Below are positions 35,160 to 49,400 of a stretch of DNA of 64,000 bases, piece after piece (the first letter of the stretch is position 1; each line of letters starts with the position of its first letter). Made by a program: the position numbers and the translations under genes. The notes beneath the pieces were generated by a model. The model saw only the letters and a list, made by a program, of their open reading frames with translations. It had not been told where the DNA came from and made no database searches. This DNA comes from Blastomyces gilchristii SLH14081. Its lineage: Eukaryota > Ascomycota > Eurotiomycetes > Onygenales > Ajellomycetaceae. The DNA lies in assembly GCF_000003855.2 (NCBI RefSeq), contig NW_003101681.1, positions 5,925,707 to 5,989,706 of the forward strand, read 5' to 3'.

Positions 35160-38100
35160 ACAGAATGAGCTATATTGAAATTCTGGTCAAGATATCTCAA
35201 ATGAAATGCTTGAGAATAGAGTGAAGCTTATTACATCTATTATTCTAACAAGTGTTAGAGATAATATTCCAAAGAGAAAATCTTCTGAGTATTCAAAACC
35301 TTGGTGAAATGAGAATATCTCATCTAAAAGGAAAGAATTAGCTACTGCTAGAAGAGATTGGAAGAATAATGTAATATCTGATGAAGAGTTCAAAGCTGTC
35401 AGAAATGAATATTTTTCAGATATTAAAAAAGCTAAAACAGACTGCTGGAATAAATTTCTTGAAGAAGCACAAGAAAAGGAAGTTTTTAAAGCTTTTAACT
35501 ATACTAAAACAAGAAGTGTAGCAAAACTTCCAACCTTAGAATATCAGTTTCAGAATGAATCATATACAGCAAACTCTTTTGAGGAAAAATGTCAAGCTTT
35601 TATAAGAACTCTCTTTCAATACTCATCAGATTCAGATTCAGAGGAAGAGAATATATCACTTCTTAACTATATTGATGAAAATGACTGGGAATGGCCTGAT
35701 CTTACTCAAGATGAATTAGAGTCAGCTATTTTCTCAAGTTCAGTTAAGACTGCTGCAGGGCCTGATTCAATTAATCACTTGATTATTCAAAATACATACT
35801 CCTACTTAAAGAATGAATATTTTGAGCTCTTTTTCAATCTCTTGAAAAATGAATATCATTCTGAATGCTGAAGAGAAGCCACTGAACTGATTCTTGCAAA
35901 GTCTAATAGAAAAACTTCAATTCCTAAGTCATATAGAGTAATATCTCTATTGAACTGTCTAGAAAAGGTTTTAGAAAAGATAATAGCTACTCAACTATCT
36001 TTTATAAGCTCTGTCAGTAATTCTCTTTTATTCAGTGAATAAATGAGGAGTAGAAAACAGTGTTCTGCAATTGACACTGTTCTCTCAGTTATTCATGATA
36101 TTCAAATAGCAAAGCATGAAGGTCTGATCTCAACTGCAGTTTTTATTGATATAAAAGAAGCATTTGATCATGTTTCAAAGTCAAAGCTAATTCAGACATT
36201 GAAGATGTTAAAACTGCCACTTTCTCTAATAAAATGAGTTAACTGTTTTATATCTAAAAGAATTATACAACTTTTCTTTGATGAAATGAAACAAGACAAG
36301 ACTGAGATAAAAATAGAAGTATCACAAGAATCTTCAATCTCACTCATTTTATTTGCAATATACACTGCATATCTATTCAAGAATAGAAATATGAGAATAG
36401 TGAGATCTCTGAGTTATATGAATGATATTGATCTAGTCTACAGCTCAAAAACTATCAAAGAGAATTTGAAAGTGATTGAAGAAGCTGCAAAGGAAATCTT
36501 TGTTAGAGCAGATATCAATCAAATTCAATTTAATATGAATAAAACTGAGTTAATTCATTTCTTTCCTAGATTCAATGAGAAAGAACTGTCTCTATCTCTT
36601 TTAAATAGAGAGATTAAACCCAGTGTAAATGTCAAATGATTAGGAGTATGATTAAACTCCAAGTTGAACTTTAAATATCACATTCAACAAAGACCTGTCA
36701 AGGCAGAAAGACTATTGAACAACATAATCAGACTATCAAATACAGAGAGAGGTCTATTCTTCCAGGCTATGAGACAGTTATATATAGCCTGTATTACATC
36801 AGTAGCTGATTATGAAGTTCAAGTTTGATGGAATAATTAAGGGAATTTCACTGAACTCTTTCAAAGTCTGCAAAACAGAGCCTTGAGAAGAATTCTGAGA
36901 GCATTCAAATCATCTTCTATTAAAGCAATGGAAATTGAAGCTTCAATTCCTCCTTCTGCTATTAGATTTGAAAAGGCCTGTATGAACTATGCTCTGAGAG
37001 TTATAAAGATGAGCTCAAATCATATAATCAGAGAAAGAGTCTCATCTTCATTTTCATCAATTAACTCTGGAAATGAACTGGATTGAAATAGATTTCTTGA
37101 TTGAAATGAAAATAATTCTTCAAAGAAAATGCCTTCTCAACTTTACAGACTATGCTCTCTGATTAAAAATCAATTTTCTTCTTTAAATGTTGAAAAAGTG
37201 AATCATGAGAAGTTATCTCTCTGAAGAGAAAAGCTTGAATCTCTTATAGACTTACAAATAAGTGAACTATCAAAAGAGAAAGAATATGAACAGTATTTGA
37301 AGAGAATTTCTACAATCAATATAAAAGACTCTATTCTGATTTATTCAGATGACTCAAAGAATGAAAATCTGAATAGATTAGATGCAGGCATTGCTTATAC
37401 TGAAGATAATATCAATTTTATCTCAGATTTCTGAAATCTAGGCTGTGAATCTGAAGTCTTTGATGCTGAACTATTTGCAATAGTGAAAGCTTTCAAACTC
37501 ATAGAAATAAAATCTCATAAAAGAGAAAATAGTTTGAAAGAGGCATGAATATTCTCTGATAGTCAAGCTGCTTTAAAAAGACTTAGAAATAGTCAGATTC
37601 ATAATGATCAAATGAATCTTGAACTGATCTTAAACTCTGTTTTGAAAATTCAAAAGAGAAGAACATCAAAGATGATAATTCATTTACACTGAGTTCCTGC
37701 GCATATGAATATTCATGGCAATGAATTGGCTGATTCAGCTGCAAAAAAGAGTGCAGAATTAAGCAGATCTATTCAAAAAGTTGTGTCCTGGTCTTTTATA
37801 AAGAGAAAAATAAAAGAATCTTGTTTAGACAAGTGAAATGAAAGCTGGCAGAAATAAAAGAAGAGTATACATTATTCAAGATTTGAAACAAAACCCAAGT
37901 GGAAATCTTGTTCAATTAAATGTAAAAAGAAAATATTCTCATCTATAATACAGCTGAAACTAGAACATGGCTATTTCAAATCTTATATACAAAGATTTGA
38001 TGATAGATTTGACTCAATAGAATGCTCATTCTGCAATGCAAATGAGAATCCTGAGTATATTGTAATGCACTGTGCATTATACAATAGTCTCAGAGTCAGA

Positions 38101-38646
38101 TTGAAAGAGAAGTATGATCTAAATCAATTAAATATGAGATTCTTATTCTCAATTGAGACAGGAATTAAATACTTAATAGACTTTCTATCAGAAACTCAAG
38201 CAGCTACAAGAAAATGGCTAAATTCAGAATTATCTGAATATGAAGAGGAGGAAATCAATCAGATATAGTCTGTTAAAACAGCTATATACTATCTTTTAAT
38301 AATTTATTTTATTACAGTCTTTCTTTACTTTATCTTTTCCTTTCAATTTCTTTCTGTCTATCTATTTAATGTGTCTATCTTTAAGACTGTGTTCTCTTTT
38401 CCTTTGTCATGATATTGTCAAATGATTTCAAAGTATCAGAAGATGTTAAAACACTGCAATTTGTAAACAGTTTTTGTATTCTGGGCTGGAATTTTCTGAT
38501 TTTGCATATCTGAAATTGATGAATGTATAATAGTTAACTTTACAGATATAGGAAAAACCCTGAGAACTAAAAGTTCTCAGGTAGATATCATAGTCTCTGA
38601 CTGCATACATCTATAATTGAAGAATAATAATAATAATAATAATAAT
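35160..38646 (+). mobile_element. LINE-B, 5'-truncated Tad-like LINE, least decayed copy
   Basis: 3,487 bp, flanked by an 18-bp duplication AACTAGATATAATGTAAG (35142-35159 and 38647-38664) and ending in (AAT)n at 38621-38646. It begins inside ORF2, downstream of the endonuclease, as expected of incomplete target-primed reverse transcription. It is the youngest-looking LINE: many TGG and GGC codons survive that are lost in LINE-C and LINE-A. Confidence 0.94.
35161..38268 (+). pseudogene. LINE-B ORF2 (RT, RNase H, C-terminal Cys-His), one frame with stops
   Basis: One continuous frame of 1,036 codons with no indel from the 5' truncation to TAG at 38266. By hand I count about 14 internal TGA and 3 TAA; nearly all TGA fall where Trp is expected. 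RT motifs: KTAAGPDSI (about 35747), the IDIKEAFDHVS block (about 36145) and SYMNDIDLVYSS (YxDD with Asp to Asn, about 36415). RNase H: IYSDDS, FDAELFAIVKA, FSDSQAALKRL and HMNIHGNELADSAAK (about 37335-37760). The C-terminal finger is CSFCNANENPEYIVMHC (about 38025-38075). RT plus RNase H with this finger fits the Tad1 clade. Without the stops it would be a polymerase for its own RNA. Confidence 0.9.
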
Positions 38647-38664
38647 AACTAGATATAATGTAAG

Positions 38665-41600
38665 TAGTTGAGATTTCTACTGTTCAGAATAGTTATAATC
38701 TATTATCTGATGATAGTGATTAGATTCTACTCTACTCTCTTTTAGTATGAGTATACAATAAAAATAACAAAAAAAGTATAAAAACTCTTCAAAAATCACA
38801 TTTATTCAAAATAATATGAATAGAAACTCAAATTACATTTATTCTTATCTTCAAATTGCATTTAAATAAAAAGTTGATTTTATACTACTTCAGGAGCTGA
38901 ATTTTAATGCTGAGTAAAAATATGTTATTTCTCATTCAAGCTACTACTGCTTTATATCTTAAAAGTCTGAGATAAAGTCAAGAGTAGTGATCTATGAAAG
39001 AAAAAGATCAAGATATTAATTTAATCTAAGATTTAATATCATATCTGACTCTGATATTCTGGTGGGTGATATTATAGATAAAGAGAATGAGTTTGATACT
39101 ATACAGATCATAAATATCTATAATGAAAAGTCATTGAAGAAGAATAACAATATCTGAATAATTAATAGAGAGTTTCTGAATATAACTTTATCAAGAAACT
39201 CTATAATTACAGAAGATTTCAATACACATCATCTCTGATAAAATTCAGAATGCAAAAGAGCAGTAAGAGCTGATAATCTAATTGAATGAATCTTTGAGCA
39301 TTTAATAGATTCAGTTAACAAGTCTGATCAACAAACATTCTTTAGAAAAGATATGAAACAGAAATCTATTATAGATCTAATCTTCATATCATAAAATCTA
39401 ATGAAAAAAAGACTTGTAAACTGATTTATTAATTCAAATGAGACATCAGAATCAGATCATGAGATTATTCAATTGAATATTGAACTGAGTGAGAAATAAA
39501 TAAGTGAAAATCCTCTTCTCTCTAATCAGTTTAACTTTGAAAAAGCTGACTGAAAGGCAGTTGAAGAAAGCATAAAACTGTTAAAATCTGAAAGACAAAG
39601 TGAGCTATATTGAAATCCTGATCAAGATATCTCAAATGAAATGCTTGAGAATAGAGTGAAGCTTATTACATCTATTATTCTAGCAAGTGTTAAAGATAAT
39701 ATTTCAAAGAGAAAGTCTTCTGAGTATTCAAAATCTTGATGAAATGAGAATATCACATCTAAAAGAAAACAATTGACTACTGCTAGAAGAGATTGAAAGA
39801 ATGATATAATTTCTGATAAAGAGTTCAAAGCTGTCAGAAATGAATATTTTTCAGATATTAAAAGAGCTAAAACAGACTGCTGAAATAAATTTCTGAAAGA
39901 AGTATAAGAAAAGGAAGTTTTTAAAGCTTTTAACTATACTAAAACAAGAAGTGTAGCAAAACTTTCAATCTTAGAATATAAGTTTCAGAATGAATCATAT
40001 ACAGCAAACTCTTTTGAGAAAAAATGTTAAGCTTTTATAAGAATTCTCATTCAAAACTCATCAGATTCAGATTCAGAGAAAGAGAATATATCACTTCATA
40101 ACTATATTAATAAAAATGACTGAGAATGATCTGAGCTTATATAAGATGAATTAAAGTTAGCTATCTTCTCAAGTTCAGTTAAAACTGCTGTAGGGCCTGA
40201 TTCAATTAATCACTTGATTATTTAAAATATATACTTCTACTTAAAGAATGAATATTTTGAGCTCTTTTTCAATCTCTTGAAAGATGAATATCATTCTGAA
40301 TACTAAAGAGAAGTCACTGAAGTGATTCTTATAAAATCTAATAGAAAAACTTCAATTTCTAAGTTATATAGAGTAATATCTCTATTGAACTGTCTAGAAA
40401 AGATTTTAGAAAAGATAATAGCTACTCAACTATCTTTTATAAGCTCTATCAGTAATTCTCTTTTATTCAGTGAACAAATGAGAGATAGAAAACAGTGTTC
40501 TGCAATTAATACTGTTCTCTCAGTTATTCATGATATTTAAATAGCAAAGCGTGAAGATCTGGTCTTAACTGCAGTTTTTATTAATATAAAAGAAGCATTT
40601 AATCATGTTTTAAAGTCAAAGTTAATTTAGATATTAAAGATGTTAAAACTGTCACTTTCTCTAATAAAATGAGTTAACTATTTTATATCTAAAAGAATTA
40701 TACAACTTTTCTTTGATAAAATGAAATAAGACAAGACTGAGATAAAAATAGAAGTACTGTAAGAATCTTCAATCTCATTCATTTTATTTGCAATATACAC
40801 TGCATATCTATTCAAAAATAGAAATATGAGAATAGTGTGATCTCTGAGTTATATGAATGATATTGATCTAGTTTACAGCTCAAAAACTATCAAAGAGAAT
40901 TTCAAAGTGATTGAAGAAGCTGTAAAGAAAATCTTTGTTAGAGCAGATATCAATTAAATTTAATTTAATATGAATAAAACTGAGTTAATTCATTTCTTTT
41001 CTAGATTCAATGAGAAAGAACTATCTCTAACTCTTTTAAATAGAGAGATTAAATTCAGTGTAAATATTAAATGATTAGAAGTATGATTAAACTTCAAGTT
41101 GAATTTTAAATATCACATTCAACAAAGAACTGTCAAGGTAGAAAGACTATTAAGCAACATAATTAGACTATCAAATACAGAGAGAGATCTATTCTTCCAG
41201 GCTATAAGACAGTTATATATAGTCTGTATTACATCAGTAGCTGATTATGAAGTTCAAGTTTAATGAAATAATCAAGAGAATTTCACTGAACTCTTTCAAA
41301 GTCTGTAAAACAAAGCCTTGAGAAGAATTCTGAAAGCATTCAAATCATCTTTCATTAAAGCAATGAAAATTGAAGCTTCAATTTCTTCTTCTATTATTAG
41401 ATTTGAAAAGATCTGTATGAACTATGCTCTGAGAGTTATAAAGATGAGCTTAAATTATATAATCAGAGAAAGAGTCTCTTCTTCATTTTTATTAATTAAC
41501 TCTGAAAATGAACTGAATTGCAATAGATTTCTTGATTGAAATGAAAATAATTCTTCAAAGAAAATGTCTTCTCAACTGTACAGACTATACTCTCTGATTA

Positions 41601-42319
41601 AAAATCAATTTTCTTCTTTAAATATTGAAAAAGTTGATCATGAGAAGTTATCTCTCTGAAGAGAAAAGCTTGAATCTCTTATAGACTTGTAAATAAGTGA
41701 ACTATCTAAAGAGAAAGAATATGAACAGTATTTGAAGAGAATTTCTACAATTAATATAAAAGACTCTATTCTGATTTATTCAGATGACTTAAAAAATGAT
41801 AATTTGAATAGATTAGATGCAGACATTGCTTATACTGAAGATAATATCAATTTTATCTCAGATTTCTGAAATTCAAGCTGTGAATCTGAAGTCTTTGATG
41901 CTGAACTATTTATAATAGTGAAAGCTTTCAAACTCATTGAGATAAAATCTCATAAAAGAGAAAATAGTTTGAAAGAGATATGAATATTCTCTGATAGTCA
42001 AGCTACTTTAAAAAGACTTAGAAATAGTCAGATTCATAATAATTAAATGAATCTTGAACTGATCTTAAACTCTGTTTTGAAAATTCAAAAGAGAAGAATA
42101 TCAAAGCTGATAATTCATCTGCACTGAGTTCCTGCTCATATGAATATTCATGACAATGAATTGACTGATTCACCTGCAAAAAAGAGTGCAGAATTAAGCA
42201 GATCTATTCAAAAAATTATATTCTGATCTTTTATAAAGAGAAAAATAAAAGAATCTTGTTTAGACAAGTGAAATGAAAGCTGGCAGAAACAAAAGAAAAC
42301 TATACATTATTCAAGATTT
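38665..42319 (+). pseudogene. LINE-C ORF2, main portion
   Basis: Continues from the LINE-B insertion. It holds the ORF1-ORF2 spacer, the endonuclease (NIYNEKS, IITEDFNTHHL, SIIDLIFIS at about 39090-39390), then RT and RNase H colinear with LINE-B. It carries many more TAA/TAG stops than LINE-B, so CpA changes have accumulated besides the TGG-to-TGA class. The open stretches 40322-40540 and 41318-41539 are fragments of this frame. It is interrupted at 42319 by Gypsy-A; the last ~380 nt of ORF2 are at 56280-56663. Confidence 0.85.
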
Positions 42320-42495
42320 TGTGGTTCGGAAGAACGTACGACCGTCGGATAATAACACGGCCGCTTCCGAACTTGCTTACAAGTGTAAAGGGGGCCATAG
42401 CGGCCACTAATTAATTTAGTGTATGATATTACAATATATAAGAAGCCGGCGTACGCCTGTAATCATACACTGACTCAAGCAATCTTTGAATCACA
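42320..42495 (+). repeat. 5' LTR of Gypsy-A
   Basis: 176 bp, rich in retained CpG (GGAAGAACGTACGACCGTCG, CGGCCGCTTCC, CATAGCGGCC, GCCGGCGTACGCC), in contrast to the flanking DNA. It starts TGTGGTTCGG and ends CTTTGAATCACA. Confidence 0.95.
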
Positions 42496-44669
42496 TCTGA
42501 TAGCATGTCTAAAAACTGGTGAGAAGTGCAGACTTCTTCAGAGTGTGATAATTTCATCTACAAAGTGATTTATAGTTATCATATCAGTGTGGTTCTAGAA
42601 CATCTCAAAAGATAGTGTATGAAGAGTAATGAGTGAAAGAGCATCTGATTGATACTGCTTCACTTGTTGAGAGAAAAACTCCACACTCAGGTGAATATCA
42701 TGTATGTGAACAGATAAGATGTGAGAAAAGAAATGAAAGCAGTGAACAGATTCAAAGAAGACTACTCTTCATTCAAAGAGATAAAAGAAGAGAGTGATTA
42801 TTATTGAAGTTATATAATAATAACAGAAATTATATAATAATATAGTAATATAATAATACAGTGATATAATAATAGATATTATACAATTAATAAGAAATCA
42901 CTGAAATGAATATCTCTTCTAGTTAATATAAATAACACTCTTCTCTGCTATCTGAACTGAAAGATATACAGAATCTCTCAGAGAGTTTACTTAAAGCAGT
43001 AAGAAAAGTGACTGAAATCACTGAACTGAAATCAAAGCTCTGTACATGTACAAGAATTCTAAACAAGATCAAGATCTTGTATATACAGTGACAGACTGAG
43101 ATAGAAGTCAAACAACAATTGACATTCACTGCAGATTAAGTATTTACTATGAAGAGCTTTACTGACACAATTATTATCATTAATAAGAATAGAGAAAACC
43201 AGATCTTAGATCTGCAGCAGAAGATTAAATATTTACATAGATAAATAACTACACTGAATCTGAAGATCTTATCATGATTGTTCACAATCTCTTCAGAAGT
43301 GTATATATTATCAGAGATCACTGTGCAGAATAAGAATCTCAGTATGAAATACATCAAGCTGAAAGATCTGCTGAAGTTACTAAGCTTTAATAACAACTGA
43401 AAAAATAATGCTGCAATCAGCTAGCTAAGTCAGATATAATTATATTATCAGATTGAATGTGAACTCACAGACAGATAGTTAACAGAATTTTAACAAGTCT
43501 TAAGATCTGTTATATTTCTATATAAAAAAACAAAGTTATTATGAATAACTGATGAAAAGATAAATCTCACAGACTCAGAGTAATATTCATTCTTATAAAT
43601 ATGAAATGAGTTTTTCAAATGAATCTTATATAACTTTGAGAAAGTGAATATATAAGATAAGTGTTACAAATACTTCACACACTTCAGCTTACACTATTTT
43701 ATATTAAATGAAGAGCTTTTAACATCTTTCTGTTTATAAATATTTATTCATGATCTTATACTTAAGTTAAGAGTAAAATGAAAATGCTTAATCTTATAAT
43801 CAGATACAGTGAAAGAAGCATACAACATTCTTATTATACAGAAATAAGTGAGTCAATTACAACAGAAAATACTGTAATCAAGTATATTTCAGCAGAGAAC
43901 AGATAATCAGACTTCTATGACATAAGTCATATATCTAGATATAATGAATCTAAATCTGAATGCTATTACTAAAGCACTGAATTCTCTAAAAAAGAGATTC
44001 TCTGAATAGAAATCTTAATATTATAAGTATTGAGCTTGCTTCAACTGTGAATGTTAAAATCATGATGTAAAAGATTACACTCAGTATACACAGTCAAGAG
44101 AAGCAAGAGAGTTAAAAAACTAACAGAATCAGTGAGCTTAGAGATACTTACTGATATTCTATAAAAAGTCTTCAAAGTAAAAGAGATGTCTGTGTTAGAT
44201 AACTCTCTGAATTCTATAAATATCAAGAGAAAGCAGGCTTCTGACTGAGATGTGAGTGAGAATAAGATAAACACTCATCTTAACATCTTGAGACCTGAAA
44301 TGTTAATGTATAAGAGATACTTAAATAAGAATTAAGAGATAACTGTAAAAGTGTTAGCAGATATAGAAGCTTCTATATAATATATTAATAATTATATAAT
44401 CTGAAGACTGAAAGAGATCTGCTGAGTGAAGAATCTCTGATATATAAAATTATCTGATAACTGATATTTAATATTATCTGCAAGAGTAAGAGTTTTCTTG
44501 TACTTCAGAAAATGATCTTACTATATTTAAGTATGAGAGCTGCAGAATGTGAAATACAACTTTATTCTCAGACTTAATTGATTTTAAAGATTCAATTCAC
44601 AGATTCAATGATGTACATATTATATACAGTTGATCAATAGAAAAGAAAACAGTTCATACAATTCTATTA
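42496..44669 (+). pseudogene. Gypsy-A leader, gag and protease remnant
   Basis: Leader 42496-42780 and an AT-rich repeat 42815-42890. The gag frame is decayed; its nucleocapsid knuckle at 44037-44078 reads C-F-N-C-E-C-stop-N-H-D-V-K-D-Y, a CCHC motif with the last Cys changed to Tyr and Gln or Trp to a stop. The protease at about 44340-44440 contains VLADIEAS (from D-T-G-A-S). Gypsy-B splits the element just after the protease; duplication ACTGA at 44670-44674 and 50357-50361. Minus-strand ORFs at 42923-43396 and 44041-44274 are shadows. Confidence 0.75.
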
Positions 44670-44674
44670 ACTGA

Positions 44675-44983
44675 TGTGGCGGGCTGCGCCCGATCAATCA
44701 TATAGACTATTCCGTTACACTCCACAGATTCCAACCACTTCATTCTCAAACACGTACACTCCGATTCTCGGCCATTCTCAATTGCCGATCCTCGGCTGCT
44801 ACGAACACGCGTATATTCTCCCGCCCCGAAGCTCCACCATGTACACCACCACATATGTGTATAAATATCCATCTCAATCACTGATTCTCACACTTTCTTT
44901 TTCTTTTCTTCTCTAACATTTTTATCTTTGTTATATAAGACCTATCAATATTATACTGATCTATTCAGTGTAGATCTCTTACA
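44675..44983 (+). repeat. 5' LTR of Gypsy-B
   Basis: 309 bp from TGTGGCGGGCTGCGCCCG to GATCTCTTACA. It is much better preserved than the 3' LTR: it keeps TTCCGTTACACTCCACAG where the 3' LTR has TTCTGTTACACTTCACAG. All differences I checked are C-to-T, except that the 3' LTR keeps a CpG at its own terminus (GGCGTAGGCCTC). Confidence 0.95.
44860..44867 (+). promoter_or_regulatory. Candidate TATA box in Gypsy-B LTR
   Basis: TATAAATA, repeated at 50233-50240 in the 3' LTR, about 185 bp into the LTR, with a pyrimidine-rich stretch downstream. The placement fits an LTR Pol II promoter. Motif evidence only. Confidence 0.4.
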
Positions 44984-45542
44984 CTATAAAAATGTTCATT
45001 GTCTTCTTATTAGAAAATGATTATTCATGCATTATCTTCTCATCAGAAACAATTATTTATCAAGAGATATCTGAACATGTAATGATATATAAGAAACAGA
45101 GAAATAGTTAAGCAGACACTGAGTTCTCAGATAGAAGCTGCTCATCAGTCACTCTGACCCTGTAATAAGATTCTACAAAGAGAATATCAGTGAAAGACCT
45201 GAGAGTTCTGACACTCAGATATATAAGATATTCATACAATTACACTTCTTCAAATTTCACAGATATCACACATCTGATAAATAATATAATCATGTCTAAT
45301 AATAATATGAGAGAATCTCTGAACATGAGCATAGATACAGTGTCACAGTGACTCTGAGCAATGTTGAAACTATAATAATAATAAATAGCTGATATACATG
45401 CAACTCAACAACATCAATATAAAAAGATTTAATAACTAACTTATATAATTTCAACATCTACAGAATTGAATACAAAAGCACTGAAAAAATACTTAGATAC
45501 TCTCATATATTTTAATACTTCTGATCTCACTCTCTACTCATC

Positions 45543-46440
45543 ATGAAGAATGAAAATGCTCATGAAACTGAGTATAGACAAAGATATCATCAGTTCATTA
45601 ATTAATCAAGATTGATATATCAATGAATGATTGAAAGATTGTATGAAACAGATGTTTTATTTATAAATGAAAGCATGTGAATCAGTATTATAAATGTCTG
45701 ATAATATCATGAAATATCTTGATATTCTGTTTCAAGACACTGTCATGTAACAGAAAGTATTAGATTAACTATAGAGTATCTGACAGAGAAATATTTCTCT
45801 TACAACATTCATTTCTGACTTCAACACTAAGATTCTAGAAGCAGATAATCAATCTTGAAAGAATTGAATGAAGATTAGCATACTCAAGAAGACATTAACT
45901 TTCAAACTCTTACAAGCTTTTGTAAGTGCAGATGAAGATCAGACTTATGAAGACTTCTACACACAGCTCTGAACAATGAATGACTGTCTTACTAAGCTCA
46001 AGAATATACAGAACAGTGATAGAAGATATTACATCTCAGTAACTTATACATCTGCACTGAGAAATAACAATGATGCAGATGTCATGAATTGAGTAGACTT
46101 GAATATCTACACACAAGCAAGAATCTTCACTGTTCAGACAGACTTTTAAGTTTCTGAGATCACTTCTGAAGAAGTTGCTGATCAATGTCAATGTGAAGTA
46201 TACATCAACTGTAACTGATCAGAACACATTGCTTTCAACTACTGATCAATCTATATATCTTCATACTTGAGAGAAAGATCAGTGTCTTCTTGTTCAAAGA
46301 ATGAATCAGTGTCTGTCTGTGTCAATCATATTATATTAGAGAAAGATTCAGAAGATAACTATAAGAATGTCTCAGTGAAACAGAGAAAAGATTAGCTTCT
46401 GTTCAAATTCATAAACAGAAGCTTGAAGAGGTCAGATAAT
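45543..46440 (+). pseudogene. Gypsy-B gag remnant
   Basis: ATG at 45543 starts MKNENAHETEYRQRYHQFIN, after which stops interrupt. The homologous segment in Gypsy-B copy 2 (4629-5080) and in B1 aligns with mainly C/T and G/A differences. No zinc knuckle could be recognised with confidence. Gag would form the particle of the retroelement. Confidence 0.65.
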
Positions 46441-49400
46441 AATAATTTGAAGAGAAGATAATAATAAATGTGATTCTTGTATCTACTGTGATTGATAATA
46501 TGTATAATATGAAAGCTATGATAGACAGCAGTCTATATCACTATGCAATGATAAAATCTTCAGTTGTAAGATATTATAATCTTCAGTATATCTCTTTATT
46601 AAAATCTTGACTTCTTACAGAATTTAATGATTCAAAAGATATTTATACCTATTACATAGTGAAGCTGATCATAGATATAGAAGAATATTAATATGATAAT
46701 ATCTATGCATATGAAGTTGATAATCTTGATTATAATCTTATATTAGAACTTACCTGACTATCTGAATAAGATATCTTATTAAACACTTAAAACAGAAGCT
46801 TGATATTCTCTAACAATGATAGAATTCATGAAGATGATATTCACAAGACTATTGATCTGACACAGATCTCTGTCAATATCTATGAAATACTCAGAAAAAG
46901 AAGTTGCTGAAAAAATTACTGATAGCAGAATTATATATCAATCTATTTCATCAGTCTAACTGATATTAAAAAGACTCTAAAAAAATTATCTTATATTATA
47001 ATAACAGATTCTCATATGAAACTCTCTTAATAATATCATAAATATCTAGATGTCTTCTGATAAGATAATATTATAAATATATCTCTTTTATAAGATTCTG
47101 AAGTGAATCACAGTATCAAGTTAGAGAAAAAGAATGATAAGAATCTTGAACTGTTATAAGACTCTCTTTATAATATGTTTCAAGATGAACTTCTTCTTCT
47201 TTGAAAGACACTCAATGATCTGTTGAATAAAGAATTTATATGTATTAGCAACTCTTCTGCTGCAGCCTCTATTCTCTTTATAAAGAAATCAGATGAAGAA
47301 CTCTGATTCTGTGTGAACTACTGAGATCTGAACAGATTAATAAAGAAAGATTGATATCTCTTATCTCTTATTAATAAAACCCTAGCATGAATCAGACAAG
47401 CTCAATAATTTATAAAACTAGATATTGTCACTGTGTTTCATAAGATTTGTATCACTGAAGAAGATAAATGACTTACAGCATTTCAAACATATTATAATCT
47501 CTTTGAATGAATAGTCACACTCTTTGAACTGACTAATGCTCTCAGTACATTTCAGAAATATATCAACTGAGTGCTCTGAGATTTTCTTAATAAGTTTGTA
47601 TCTACTTATCTAGATAATATTCTCATCTTCACTGATGAATTCAGAAAAGAATATCAAAAGTATGTGTAAAAGATATTACAACAGCTACCAGAAGCAGAAC
47701 TACTGATAGATATTGATAAGTATAATTTTGAAGTCAAGAGTATCAAGTATCTGAGTTTTATTATAGAAGCTGACAAGAGAATTCAAATGAATTCTGAGAA
47801 AGTCTCTGTCATTCTTGAATGAGAAGCTCTGTGTACTGTGAAAGATATATAAAGCTTCATCAGATTTGCTAACTTCTATCAGTGATTTATATAAAACTTC
47901 TCAGATATTATGAGATTACTTACAGATCTCACTAAGAAAGACTCAGTATTTCAATGATCAGTGAATACTGAAGCTGTATTTACACAGATGAAGAAGATAT
48001 TTATTAATACTTCTCTACTGATAATATTTGATTCTGATTATAAGACAGTTATTGAAGCTGATTTCTCTGACTATGTAATGAAAGAAGTGATATTGTAATA
48101 TAATAATGAAGATATTCTATAATCATGTATCTTTATATCTAAGAAACTGAGTCTCACTGAATACAATTATGAGATCTATGATAAGGAACTTCTTACAATT
48201 ATATACTGTTTAGAAGAATGAGACTCTGAACTCTGAAGTATCTCTGAATTTGAGATAGTTATAAATTATAAGAATTTCAAATACTTCACAACTATCTGTA
48301 AACTCACTGAATAATAGATACAATAATCTGAGTTCTGAAGCTACTTTTATTTTACAATACACTACTGTTCTGATAGTCAGAACTTGATGACAGATACTCT
48401 CTTATAATGAGAGCAAGATATATCATCTGATGTAATAGATACTTACTGAATGAACTGAGAGCATCAGCTCTTGAACTTAAAGATACTAGTTGATCAAGAT
48501 GAAACAGTTCATGACACTATATATACTTCTTCAGTTAGAACTGTCATTGATATCTTCACTTTCTCTATACTGAATGAACTGTGATATGCAGCAGCTCAGA
48601 CAGATGAACTTCTTTAGACTCTTATTAAAGCAGTATATCAAGAAGCACTCTGATTTCTCTCAGAACTATGTATAAGAACTGATATCTTAGAATATTCAAT
48701 TGATGACAATAATACTTTATGATTCTGTAAACAATACTGAGTCTCTCACTCTGAACTCTTATACACTCAGATAATGCAAGAGATGCATAATTCATATATA
48801 ATTAGTCATTCAGACTGTAAACAACTGTATAGAATGATCTTCTGAGAGTTCTACTAATCTGAGATATTAAACAGCATCAGACACTTTGTCTGAAACTGTA
48901 ATCACTGTTCTTCTATTATCTTATGAAAGAATCATAGAAAAGGTCTATTAAAATCACTCAATATTTTCAATAGAATCTGATAAGATATAGTAATTGACTT
49001 CACTGTCAATCTATCTAAGAGTAAGAGTTATAGAAACATTCTGATCATTATGAATTAACTGAGTAAAGATATAATATTGAAATCTTATAATAAGATAAAT
49101 ACTGAACAAGTCACTGAAGCTTTTCTACAGAGTCTGTTCTATCAGATACACATATTATCAAGATCTATAGTATTGAATTAAGATTATCAATTCATGAGTG
49201 CTCTCTGAACAAGAATCTGTCAAGTTCTCAAGATTATACACTGTCTATCAACTGTCTATTATTCTGAGACTGATAATGTGTCAGAACAGATAATTCAGAC
49301 TGTGAAGAATTATCTCTGTAAGTTCTGTAATCACTTATAAGATGATTGATATGACCTTCTTCTACACACAGAGGTCACTATTAACAGTCAAGATACTGTT

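Noticed and set aside
35161..38268. Alternative genetic code (TGA = Trp), because nearly all stops in LINE-B are TGA at Trp positions
   Set aside because: Pre6 uses TGG for Trp and TGA as its terminator, and LINE-B still has TGG Trp codons. C-to-T mutation in CpC explains the pattern.
42320..42495. Long terminal inverted repeat linking the Gypsy-A copies at 1-4413 and 42320 onward as one giant transposon
   Set aside because: Each copy has its own LTRs and separate host sequence; the inverted arrangement comes from two independent insertions.
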